A stretch of DNA of 64,000 bases from positions 1-64,000 of the forward strand of contig JACAEQ010000116.1 in the NCBI GenBank assembly GCA_013388755.1, given 5' to 3'. A program made the translations under genes and the position numbers. The DNA comes from Chloroflexota bacterium. GTDB taxonomy: Bacteria > Chloroflexota > Chloroflexia > Chloroflexales > Roseiflexaceae. Below are positions 8,519 through 16,220 of the stretch, piece by piece (position 1 is the first letter of the stretch; the number at the start of each line of letters is the position of its first letter). Under the pieces are notes generated by a model. The model did not search any database. It was not told the origin of the DNA and saw only the letters and a list, made by a program, of their open reading frames with translations.

Positions 8519-9851
8519 ACGCGTGCAGCATCGGCCTGAACTTCAGGCGCGTTTCATCCCACTCCTTTTGCGGGTCACTCTCAGCAACGATTCCCGCGCC
8601 GGCATACAACCAGGCACGCCTATCCTGCGCCACCGCCGAACGTATCGCCACGCCAAACTGGCCGTCGAGCCGTTGATCGATCCACCCGACCGGCGCGGCG
8701 TACCAGCCACGCGGCGCCGGTTCCAGGATGCTAATCAGGCGCATTGCGACATCGCGCGGTTCGCCGCCTAATGCCGGGGTGGGATGCAGCGTCGCGATCA
8801 CCGGCAGAATACCGCGAGGTTCGCGGAGGACACCGCTGATCGGCGTGTGCAGATGCTGAATGTTACTCAGCGCAATCACGCCGGTTGCGCCGACATCGAG
8901 CCGGCTGGTCAATGGTGACAGCCGGGCGCGCATCTGGTCAACCACAATCTGGTGCTCATTGCGATCCTTGGCGCTGTCGAGCAATGCCGCCGCCATGCGC
9001 TCATCTTCCTCAGGGGTCGCGCCACGCCGGATGCTGCCCGCCAGCGCCATGGTTGCGACCTGGTCGCCATCAACCTGTGCCAGCAATTCCGGGGTCGCGC
9101 CGAAGAATGCATGACCCGGGCGCGGCTCAAACAGGAAGCGGTACGTATCGGGATACGCCCGTTCCAGGCGCGCAAGCGCCTGGTCGACATCAATGGCCGG
9201 GTCGAAGGTTGCCTCGGCAAGCCGCGCCAGCACCACCTTTTTGAGATCGCCGGCCCTGATCCGGCTGGTGATTTGCCAGACGGCAGCCTCCCAATCGGCG
9301 AACGGCATCGGGTAATGCACACGTGCCTGCGACCGGCGCGGCGGCGATGCCGGCGGCGCCTGGAGGCGGTCGATCTGCGCCTGGAGCGCCTCGCGCAGAT
9401 CGGCTTCCAGCGCATGCGGATTCTCGCCGGGCGGAGCGTGGACGTTCAGCGTCAACCAGAACATATCGCGCACACGAACCAGTTGATAGTGCGGCAACAC
9501 AAAATGCGCCGGCGGGAAATCGGCCCATGCCAGGTCGGGCACGAAATCATCATGAAAAGCGAACCCGCCGAAGAGGCGCGGTGCGGCCAGCGGCTCGCGC
9601 TCGTCGAGCATGATCGCATTGCTGAACAGATCGCGCGCCTGATCCTCAATAGCTGCGAATCGATTCGCACCCCAGGCCATCAACTCGACGGCAATGCCCA
9701 TCCCGGCGAACGCGACCCCGTCACGCGCGCTCTCCCAGAAACAACGTGACTGACCATGCGCATGCCGCAACAGATCCGCCGGCGATACGCCGGGGCATGG
9801 CAGGCTCAGACTGATCAACTGGCCGTATTTGCGCTGGAAGGTGTCTTGCAT
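8502..9851 (-). CDS. menF: MenF, isochorismate synthase
   Basis: A 449-residue chorismate-utilising enzyme converting chorismate to isochorismate, the entry to menaquinone. The C-terminal chorismate-binding domain shows KKVVLARLAE, FLFEPRPGHAFFGATPELL, ALAGSIRRG, DRNEHQIVVDQ, LHPTPALGG and YAAPVGWID. ATG at 9851 is chosen: upstream codons in the same frame translate a low-complexity Glu/Gly/Arg stretch over repeat DNA and are unlikely to be protein. No clear Shine-Dalgarno precedes it. The stop lies inside the heptamer array. Last seven residues include HALNVEG. Confidence 0.9.
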   Translation of the reverse strand: MQDTFQRKYGQLISLSLPCPGVSPADLLRHAHGQSRCFWESARDGVAFAGMGIAVELMAWGANRFAAIEDQARDLFSNAIMLDEREPLAAPRLFGGFAFHDDFVPDLAWADFPPAHFVLPHYQLVRVRDMFWLTLNVHAPPGENPHALEADLREALQAQIDRLQAPPASPPRRSQARVHYPMPFADWEAAVWQITSRIRAGDLKKVVLARLAEATFDPAIDVDQALARLERAYPDTYRFLFEPRPGHAFFGATPELLAQVDGDQVATMALAGSIRRGATPEEDERMAAALLDSAKDRNEHQIVVDQMRARLSPLTSRLDVGATGVIALSNIQHLHTPISGVLREPRGILPVIATLHPTPALGGEPRDVAMRLISILEPAPRGWYAAPVGWIDQRLDGQFGVAIRSAVAQDRRAWLYAGAGIVAESDPQKEWDETRLKFRPMLHALNVEG

Positions 9852-9981
9852 AGGATATGGCACACTGAATAAAACACCCGCATCTCTTGACAAATCATGT
9901 GAGGGTGCGTTCTTCTCCTGTGCATGCTCGCCTTCGTCTCTTCCCTCGTTCTCCCGCTCTCCCGTTTGGCCTTCTCCTGTT

Positions 9982-10002
9982 CTCACCCTGTCACCGGTCA
10001 CC
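9982..10002. repeat. Heptamer array at the 3' end of the TetR gene
   Basis: CTCACCC, TGTCACC, GGTCACC at exact 7-bp spacing. On the gene strand GGTGACC/GGTGACA/GGGTGAG encodes the last residues and the TGA at 9991-9993. Further pyrimidine-rich, roughly 7-bp periodic DNA extends down to about 9935. Confidence 0.7.
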
Positions 10003-10623
10003 CTCATCTTCGACCGGATAACCAACACTACGCAACAGCAGCGGCACCAGGGTTGGCGGAATACGATCGGCAGGCGGATCTCCCGTAATCACCCAGCGAA
10101 TAACCAGGTTGTAGATCGCGCCCATCCAGGCGTGCGCCACAACCGTTGTATCAACTGGCCGGATGTCGCCGACGGCGATCGCTTCGTCAAGGTGGAGCTT
10201 GATCAGCACGGCAAATCTGTCGGTCACCTCGAGCCGTTTTTTCTCAAAGGCCGCGCCTAACCCTGCGGCTTGAACCAGCAGGATCTTTGCCGGGCGACGA
10301 TACTTACCAAACGTCTCGAGCACCGCAACAACCGCAGCCCGCACGCGCGCGATCCCGACCCGCGGTTGCCTGGCGATCGACTCGCTCGCGCGCCGCTCGA
10401 GCAGGTCTGCAAACTGATCGACCAGCGCCAGGAACAGCCGTTCTTTGTTCGGAAAATAGAAATAGATGGAACCCTTCGAAATCCGCGCTGTTTCAACAAT
10501 ATCGTCGAGCCGCGCATCGTGGTATCCCTTCGACGCGAAAATATCCAGCGCAGCTTCCAGAATGCGCTCGCGCGTTGATGACGGCTCACGCCGCGTCGGT
10601 GCCGGATGTTCCGAAGAGATCAT
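9991..10623 (-). CDS. TetR/AcrR-family transcriptional regulator
   Basis: A 210-residue repressor. The N-terminal HTH reads RERILEAALDIFASKGYHDARLDDIVETARISKG, split here as RERILEAALDIFASKGYHD and LDDIVETARISKGSIYFYF. The C-terminal ligand domain is unassigned. ATG at 10623 is preceded by GGAAGGC. Two palindromes lie just upstream, fitting autoregulation. It sits head of the minus-strand men run, 139 bp above menF; whether it controls menaquinone synthesis or only itself is unknown. Confidence 0.9.
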   Translation of the reverse strand: MISSEHPAPTRREPSSTRERILEAALDIFASKGYHDARLDDIVETARISKGSIYFYFPNKERLFLALVDQFADLLERRASESIARQPRVGIARVRAAVVAVLETFGKYRRPAKILLVQAAGLGAAFEKKRLEVTDRFAVLIKLHLDEAIAVGDIRPVDTTVVAHAWMGAIYNLVIRWVITGDPPADRIPPTLVPLLLRSVGYPVEDEGDR

Positions 10624-10644
10624 CACTGTGCCTTCCACCAATCG

Positions 10645-10671
10645 ACTGACTGGTCAGTACTGTTTACAGTA
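10645..10671. promoter_or_regulatory. Double palindrome, probable TetR operator
   Basis: ACTGAC-TG-GTCAGT at 10645-10658 abuts TACTGT-TT-ACAGTA at 10658-10671, each with perfect 6-bp arms. On the minus strand a TATACT hexamer (10670-10675 region) overlaps the upstream palindrome, 47-52 bp before the TetR start. TetR dimers typically bind such short-spaced palindromes. Confidence 0.65.
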
Positions 10672-10815
10672 TACCACAGGATCCGGAACGGCTCATGCAA
10701 CAGCAAAGGCGCAGGCACCCCGGCGGGTATCCTGCGCCTCCCCTCAGTGACGAATGGCAAGATGGCTCACACGGTTCCGCCGCCGGCCACCATCGCGGCG
10801 ACAACCGTCCTCCTA

Positions 10816-12453
10816 TCAGCAATCCGGCGTCCAGAGTGCTTCCGGTGCGTTGCAGCGCTGCTGATCGGGCGGCGTCTGTTCAGGGCCAGGATTGCTGACC
10901 GCGCCACCCAGGTTCGTCGGGCCGCCGAGGGTCTGGATCGGCGGAACCAGGTAGATCCCGTCAGCCGTACCGTTCACGGCGGTTCCACTCCCACCCGCGA
11001 CATCAAAGGTGGCGATGACCAGGCGCCCGCTATTCACACCCTCGGCCGTCACCCGGTAATGCCCGCTGCCGAGCGTCAGGCCCAGGTCTACGTCCACGCT
11101 GAAGGCGCCGTCGCTGTCGGCGGTCAGACTGGCCAGGCCAAGCACGGCATCGTCAGGGAACGTCATCCAGACACCCACCGGCTCATTACCTTCGTACCCT
11201 GAGCCGGTCACGCGTACCACGTCGGTGGGGCCGCTCCGCTCAAGCAGGGTCACCGTCAACCGGGCAACGGTTCCCGTGGTGAGCGCAACGAACCCTGGCT
11301 GGTCGCCGACATTCGACTCAATGACCGCCGGCACCGGATCGGCCGGGTCGGCGATGCTGGCCGCCTGGAAGCTCCCCGGCGTCACGTCGAAGCTTGCGAT
11401 TTGCAGCCGCCCGCTGGCGATCCCTTTCGCCGTAATGCTGTAGCGACCCACCGGCAACCGCTCGTCAAGGTCGATCACCGCGAAGAAGTCGCCATTACCG
11501 TCAGCAAGCTGCGTCGGCAGGCTACGGACTGCATTGTTCGGCAAGGTGATCCAGAGCGCGACGTATTCATCCGGCGTGAAAAGCGCCCCGGTTACCGCCA
11601 CGCCACCATTCTGGCGCGTTGACGCCTGCGCCGGATAGGCGACGCGGAGCTGTGCCCAGCCGCTTGGCGTGGATGAGCGCGCGCGCAACTCAAAGGGTGC
11701 AAACACCTGGTAACCACTGAACGTGCCCAGCGCCGTGAAGGTGTATCGTCCGGTCTGGTGCGCGTTGGTGAACACAAACGACGACTGGAAATTACCGATA
11801 TCGCTGGCGACTTGCTGCGGGTAGTCGATCACCGTGCCGTCAGGTTGCGTGATCCAGACCGAAATCACCTCGTTGGGGAAGAAGTTCGTGCCGTGGATAT
11901 TCACCAGCGCGTCGTGGAAGGCAAAGGCATTGAAGGTGCCATTGTCCCATACCGCCAACCGCGCCGGGCTGGCCGATGGCGCAGCGCCGGTGCGCGGCGT
12001 CACGACCATGTAGCCGATCGCCGTCTGCCGGCTGCCCCGCCCGACCGCCGTCAATTTGTAACAGCCATAGGGCCACTTGTTGGTGACCGGGAACTCAAAA
12101 TAGATATCGCCCGCGACATCGGCGTGGTATGGTGGCAAGGCAAAATGCGGCGGAAGATCAACCACGCCATCAAGCAGCAACGTATCGTCCAGGCTGAAGA
12201 TCCGACCGTCGGGGAACTGAATGCTGACCGTTACTCCTTCCTGATCCAGGAACCCGTGCAACTCCGAACCAAACATGTTGTTCTGGAACGTTGCCGCAAC
12301 GAGCTGGCCGGTCGTTGAACAGACGGCCGTCGTCGGGCCGCGTACGATGTACACCGCGGCGGCGCTGGTCCGGCTGACGAAGAGGACCGTGATCAGGCCG
12401 ATGACAGTGACAAGCAATACGACGGTGCGTTGGATGAAAGGCCGCGATTTCAT
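10816..12453 (-). CDS. Secreted multi-domain protein with Ig-like repeats
   Basis: A 545-residue protein of unknown function. A hydrophobic N-terminal segment (TVVLLVTVIGLITVLFV, about 10-26) is a signal peptide or anchor. The rest is beta-rich and built from three or four related modules carrying PNEVISVWITQPDGT, PDEYVALWITLPNN and NEPVGVWMTFPDD, each followed by a phrase like GRYSITAKGIASGRLQIA. ATG at 12453 follows GGAG. It is likely exported and displayed at the surface. No catalytic motif is seen. Confidence 0.7.
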   Translation of the reverse strand: MKSRPFIQRTVVLLVTVIGLITVLFVSRTSAAAVYIVRGPTTAVCSTTGQLVAATFQNNMFGSELHGFLDQEGVTVSIQFPDGRIFSLDDTLLLDGVVDLPPHFALPPYHADVAGDIYFEFPVTNKWPYGCYKLTAVGRGSRQTAIGYMVVTPRTGAAPSASPARLAVWDNGTFNAFAFHDALVNIHGTNFFPNEVISVWITQPDGTVIDYPQQVASDIGNFQSSFVFTNAHQTGRYTFTALGTFSGYQVFAPFELRARSSTPSGWAQLRVAYPAQASTRQNGGVAVTGALFTPDEYVALWITLPNNAVRSLPTQLADGNGDFFAVIDLDERLPVGRYSITAKGIASGRLQIASFDVTPGSFQAASIADPADPVPAVIESNVGDQPGFVALTTGTVARLTVTLLERSGPTDVVRVTGSGYEGNEPVGVWMTFPDDAVLGLASLTADSDGAFSVDVDLGLTLGSGHYRVTAEGVNSGRLVIATFDVAGGSGTAVNGTADGIYLVPPIQTLGGPTNLGGAVSNPGPEQTPPDQQRCNAPEALWTPDC

Positions 12454-12647
12454 GGCGGACACTCCATTCCTTCATTGAGCACACGGGAGCCGGCCGTGGC
12501 TTACTCTTGCGCGGGTTGGCCTGCTTCAAGCCTAGTGATTCCGCGCTATACTACCTAGCGGCTTATATGACAGCACGATGACAGGTTCATCACAATCCGG
12601 TTGCGAATGCCTGATAGATTGATGAGACTACGAAGCACGATCAGAGT

Positions 12648-13229
12648 ATGAATCCTGTATTGTTGCGCTGCCCCTGGGCCGGCAGCGATCCACGTTATAT
12701 TGCGTATCATGACCGCGAGTGGGGTGTTCCGGTCCATGATGACCGGATGCTGTTTGAGTTCCTCATCCTGGAAGGGGCGCAGGCCGGCCTGAGCTGGGCG
12801 ACGATCCTGCGCAAGCGCGAGGCCTACCGTGCCGCCTTCGCGGGTTTCAACGCGGCGGCGGTTGCGGCATACAATGAAGCAGACATTGCTGCGCTGCTGC
12901 AGAACCCCGGCATCGTGCGCAACCGGTTGAAGATTGAGGCGGCGGTGAACAATGCGCGCGCCTTCCTCCGCGTTCAGGAGGCGTTTGGCAGTTTCGACGC
13001 CTATATCTGGCGCTTCGTTGATGGATGCCCGCACCAGAACGCCTGGCGCGTCATGAGCGATATCCCTGCTGAAACGACCGAGTCACGCGCACTGAGCAAG
13101 GATCTGGTGCGTCGCGGCTTTCGCTTCGTCGGGCCAACGATCATGTATGCCCATATGCAGGCAACCGGCATGGTGAATGATCATCTGGTTGATTGCTTCC
13201 GCTACTCGGAAATCAGCGGGTTGCGCTAG
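12648..13229 (+). CDS. tag: DNA-3-methyladenine glycosylase I
   Basis: A 193-residue Tag-type HhH glycosylase that excises 3-methyladenine. Signature stretches are RCPWAGSDPRYIAYHDREWG at the N terminus (zinc Cys and His) and LEGAQAGLSWATILRKRE with the substrate-pocket Glu/Trp. C-terminal FVGPTIMYAHMQATGMVNDH is followed by LVDCF, which supplies the other zinc ligands. The length is standard. It stands alone, divergent from the preceding gene. Confidence 0.95.
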   Translation: MNPVLLRCPWAGSDPRYIAYHDREWGVPVHDDRMLFEFLILEGAQAGLSWATILRKREAYRAAFAGFNAAAVAAYNEADIAALLQNPGIVRNRLKIEAAVNNARAFLRVQEAFGSFDAYIWRFVDGCPHQNAWRVMSDIPAETTESRALSKDLVRRGFRFVGPTIMYAHMQATGMVNDHLVDCFRYSEISGLR

Positions 13230-13336
13230 GCACGGAACTGGCTGTTCCGGCGTTTGCGGCCTCGTGTTACAATTCTTCCGGCATACTCGTTTTCGGGATA
13301 TTGCCGGCGATACGCTCTATCCAGAAAGGCCTCTCG

Positions 13337-14608
13337 ATGCGCAACACACACCTGCTCATGCTCGCGTTGCTCGTTGCCTTCGCCCTGGTGGGATGCGGCG
13401 GCGGTACGGCACAGCAACCCACAGCAACACCAGAGTCGCGCCCGACTTCGACGCCCCGCCCGACTTCGACGCCCCGCCCGACTTCGACGCCCCGCCCGAC
13501 GGCCGCGCCGACGGCGACGCCTGCGCCGACCATCGCCACAGGGAGCAGCAGCGGGCAACTCCGGCCAGTCGTCATTGACCGGCTCGTTACGTTCCAGCAC
13601 CCGAACGGCCTGTTCAGCATTGATGTTCCGGATGGCTGGAACGTTGACGATAGCAGCACCGATGCCGCCGCACTCTATCTCTGGACCGACGAGGCCGAGA
13701 ATGCCCTCATTATTGTCAGCGTGTCCGAATCAGCCGAGCAGTTGACGCAGGACGAGTTGCAGGAGCGGCTCACCAGTTTCGTTGAATCATTCAGTGGTGA
13801 GCAAGATTTTTCAATGGACCCGCCCGAGCAGTTGCAGAGCGGTGGGGTGCAGATTATCTGGAGCTACACTGCCCAGGCCAGCGGTGGCGTACAGGCCAGA
13901 CTGCTCGCCAATAGCTTCATCTACCAGAATGGCGACAAAGTATCACTGCTGACCTTCGGCATTCCCAACGAGCAGTTTGATGACCTGAAAGACTCGCTGA
14001 ACGACATTCTGAACTCCTACGAGGTTGACCCATCCGTTCCACTTTCGGCCGACAGCGCAGTGAATCGCACCGTCTATGATTTCAGCCGCGATGACGGCAA
14101 CTGGAGCGTCGAAGACACCGACAGCATCCGCGCGGCAATCGTCAATGGCACCTACGATATCACACTGCGCGATACCGACATCTACTACCTCACCGCGCCT
14201 GATTTCGACCCCACCACCGACCTGGAGGTGAGCGCCGATGTGCTGATCGTCGGCGACTCGCGTGCCGGTGTCGCCGTACGGTACGGGGTCGGCACGCCAA
14301 GCGACACGCGCGACTACTACACCTGCTGGATCGACGGCAATAATAGCTATGGCTGTTTTGTCTCGGTTAATGATCGCTGGACGACACTACAGGAAAAGAC
14401 CAGCGCCAGGGCCATCAAGCCGGGGCAGGTCAACCGCGTGGCGCTGAGAGCGGAGGGCGATCGTATTACCTTCAGCGTGAATGGCGTCGAGTTGCAGACG
14501 TTCACGGATGGACGGGTGACGAGTGGCCAGCCGGCGCTCTACCTCGAGAACTTCAGTACCGAGGCAGGCGCGGTGTATGATAACGTCGTTATCACGACGC
14601 CAAAGTAA
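13337..14608 (+). CDS. Lipoprotein with Pro/Thr linker and C-terminal LamG-like domain
   Basis: A 423-residue exported protein. The signal peptide ends in a lipobox (ALVGCGGG, Cys about 20). A PRPTST linker follows, encoded by 18-bp DNA repeats. A middle alpha/beta domain (FSIDVPDGWNVDD, DLKDSLNDILNSYEV) resembles PsbP/DUF1795-like stress-protein folds, then a concanavalin-like beta domain (VYDFSRDDGNWSVED, VALRAEGDRITFSVNGVELQ). ATG at 13337 follows AGAAAGG. Probably a membrane-anchored binding protein; ligand unknown. Confidence 0.75.
   Translation: MRNTHLLMLALLVAFALVGCGGGTAQQPTATPESRPTSTPRPTSTPRPTSTPRPTAAPTATPAPTIATGSSSGQLRPVVIDRLVTFQHPNGLFSIDVPDGWNVDDSSTDAAALYLWTDEAENALIIVSVSESAEQLTQDELQERLTSFVESFSGEQDFSMDPPEQLQSGGVQIIWSYTAQASGGVQARLLANSFIYQNGDKVSLLTFGIPNEQFDDLKDSLNDILNSYEVDPSVPLSADSAVNRTVYDFSRDDGNWSVEDTDSIRAAIVNGTYDITLRDTDIYYLTAPDFDPTTDLEVSADVLIVGDSRAGVAVRYGVGTPSDTRDYYTCWIDGNNSYGCFVSVNDRWTTLQEKTSARAIKPGQVNRVALRAEGDRITFSVNGVELQTFTDGRVTSGQPALYLENFSTEAGAVYDNVVITTPK
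13437..13500. repeat. 18-bp tandem repeat encoding the lipoprotein linker
   Basis: Three near-identical copies of CGCCCGACTTCGACGCCC encode the RPTSTP repeats of the lipoprotein linker. Such in-frame repeats can change copy number by slippage without breaking the gene. Confidence 0.85.
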
Positions 14609-14622
14609 GTCCATTATTCACA

Positions 14623-14656
14623 AAAGCGCGCGGTTGCCGTGCCGCGCGCTTTCCTT
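14623..14656 (+). terminator. Rho-independent terminator after the lipoprotein gene
   Basis: AAAGCGCGCGG (14623-14633) pairs perfectly with CCGCGCGCTTT (14642-14652) over an 8-nt loop and is followed by CCTTTAT. It lies 15 bp past the lipoprotein stop. Confidence 0.8.
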
Positions 14657-14662
14657 TATAAT
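14634..14662 (+). promoter_or_regulatory. Candidate sigma-70 promoter for the RodZ-like gene, inside the terminator
   Basis: TTGCCG at 14634-14639 and a perfect TATAAT at 14657-14662 are spaced by 17 bp. The -35 lies in the loop of the upstream terminator and the 3' stem arm is in the spacer. The rodZ-like ATG is at 14817. Confidence 0.55.
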
Positions 14663-14816
14663 GCGCTCCCGAGACGCATCTGCAATTGATCCGAATCTAT
14701 GCGTCCGGCGTTGCCCAGGAGGAAAGCCGCCAGGCAACGCGGTGGTTCGCGTGTTGCGCGCGGTACATCTGACGACCTGAGTACAGGCGCGTAACATTGT
14801 GAGGAGAATACCTGTC

Positions 14817-15617
14817 ATGAACCAGCTGGGCGAGCAGCTGCGCGCGGCTCGCGAAAGCCAGGGGATCAGCCTGTCGCAGGCCGCTGCCGAAACCCGCATC
14901 TTGCAGCGTTACATTGTTGCACTCGAAGACGGAGACTACCAGAACCTCCCCGGTGACGTCTATATACGCGGCTTTATTCGCAACTACGCGGCGTTTCTCG
15001 GCCTCTCCGCCGACGAACTCATCGAATGCTACCGCTACGAACGCGGCCGGACCGACCCGATCCGGATCGTTCCGGCGACGTCGAACCCTCGCGTGCGCGG
15101 ATGTGTCGCGCCAAGCCTTATCGGCGTATTCTTCGTCGTCCTGGCGCTGGTGGGTGTCACCTACCTGGTATTGAGCGCCACCAACCGGATTGGCGAAAGC
15201 GCGCAACTCGCTGCGGCGCCGACAATCACGCCGCCGCCGGCACCCAGCCCGTTGCCGACCGTGCCGCCCGATGCAACCAGGCCGCCACTCGTCTCACCGA
15301 CCGTGACTCGCGTACCGATCGCCGGTGTGGTGATGACCCCCGCGCCGACAAAGACGCGCGAGCCGGAGGCGCCGATTGTGCTGGAAGTACGCATCGATCC
15401 GGGCGATAATCCCGGGTCCTGGCTCGAGATCAAGACCGATGGCGAGTCGGTGTTTCGCCGTGTACTGGCACCGGGGCGCTCCGTACGCTATACTGCCCGC
15501 CGCAGTGTTTCGGTGCGCGCCGGCAACGCGGCGGTTGTCACGGTGGTCATCAATGACCAGGAACGCCGCCTCGGCGCAACACCCGGTGAGGTTGTCACAT
15601 TCGACTGGCCGCCCTAG
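14817..15617 (+). CDS. rodZ: RodZ-like HTH membrane protein
   Basis: A 266-residue bitopic protein. The N-terminal Xre-type HTH_25 domain reads GEQLRAARESQGISLSQAA and YIRGFIRNYAAFLGLS. A single membrane helix follows at about 100-120 (SLIGVFFVVLALVGVTYLVL). A Pro/Thr-rich linker and a C-terminal DUF4115-like beta domain (SWLEIKTDGESVFRRVL) come after it. This is the RodZ architecture, which in other bacteria links MreB to the envelope. No MreB gene is in the window. GAGGAG lies 10 bp upstream of ATG 14817. Confidence 0.75.
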   Translation: MNQLGEQLRAARESQGISLSQAAAETRILQRYIVALEDGDYQNLPGDVYIRGFIRNYAAFLGLSADELIECYRYERGRTDPIRIVPATSNPRVRGCVAPSLIGVFFVVLALVGVTYLVLSATNRIGESAQLAAAPTITPPPAPSPLPTVPPDATRPPLVSPTVTRVPIAGVVMTPAPTKTREPEAPIVLEVRIDPGDNPGSWLEIKTDGESVFRRVLAPGRSVRYTARRSVSVRAGNAAVVTVVINDQERRLGATPGEVVTFDWPP

Positions 15618-15719
15618 GAATAGTCGCGCGTTGTGCCATGCTGGCGCCCCCTGTCGTTTCGCACCTCGCCTCGGGCCGGTTGTCGCCCGGGCGCTTCACG
15701 AATCAACCCGGGAAGTGAC

Positions 15720-16217
15720 ATGCCTGCTGAGAGTACATTTGATATTGTGTCCGAATTCGATCGCCAGGAACTGGTGAACGCTGTTGACCAGGCGCGCCGC
15801 GAAGTGGCGACGCGTTTCGATCTCAAGGATACCAGAACCGAGATTGCCCTGAGCGAGAAAGAACTGACGATTACCACCGACTCGGAAATGTATCTGGCCA
15901 CGGTGCGCGACCTGGTGCAGACAAAGGCGTTGCGCCGCAATCTCTCGATCAAGATATTCAAGTTTGGCGCGGTGCAGGAGATCAGTGGTGGCCGGGTGCG
16001 CCAGGTCGCTACGCTGCAACAGGGCATTCCTGAAGAAACGGCAAAAAAACTGGCGAAACTTATTCGCGACCAGTTTCCGAAAGTGCAACCGCGCATCCAG
16101 GGTGATGTCTTGCGCGTGGGCAGCAAGAGCCGCGATGAATTGCAGGCGGTCATCCGCCTGGTGAAGGAACATCAGGACGAGTTTCCGATTCCGCTGCAAT
16201 TCACCAACTACCGTTAA
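15720..16217 (+). CDS. yajQ: YajQ-family nucleotide-binding protein
   Basis: A 165-residue YajQ/UPF0234 protein with two tandem ferredoxin-like (RRM-like) folds. The start MPAESTFDIVSEFDRQELVN and RREVATRFDLKDT are hallmark sequences, as is FPKVQPRIQGD with VRVGSKSRDELQ (here LRVGSK) and an LQFTNYR end. Members bind nucleic acid or c-di-GMP in some bacteria; an HD-GYP phosphodiesterase-type regulator occurs elsewhere in the window. ATG at 15720 follows GGGAAG. It ends 3 bp before rimO. Confidence 0.92.
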   Translation: MPAESTFDIVSEFDRQELVNAVDQARREVATRFDLKDTRTEIALSEKELTITTDSEMYLATVRDLVQTKALRRNLSIKIFKFGAVQEISGGRVRQVATLQQGIPEETAKKLAKLIRDQFPKVQPRIQGDVLRVGSKSRDELQAVIRLVKEHQDEFPIPLQFTNYR

Positions 16218-16220
16218 GTG

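Noticed and set aside
9852-10028. N-terminal extension of MenF up to 10028
   Set aside because: The frame runs through purine-rich repeat DNA and overlaps the TetR gene end; the conserved protein starts near 9851.
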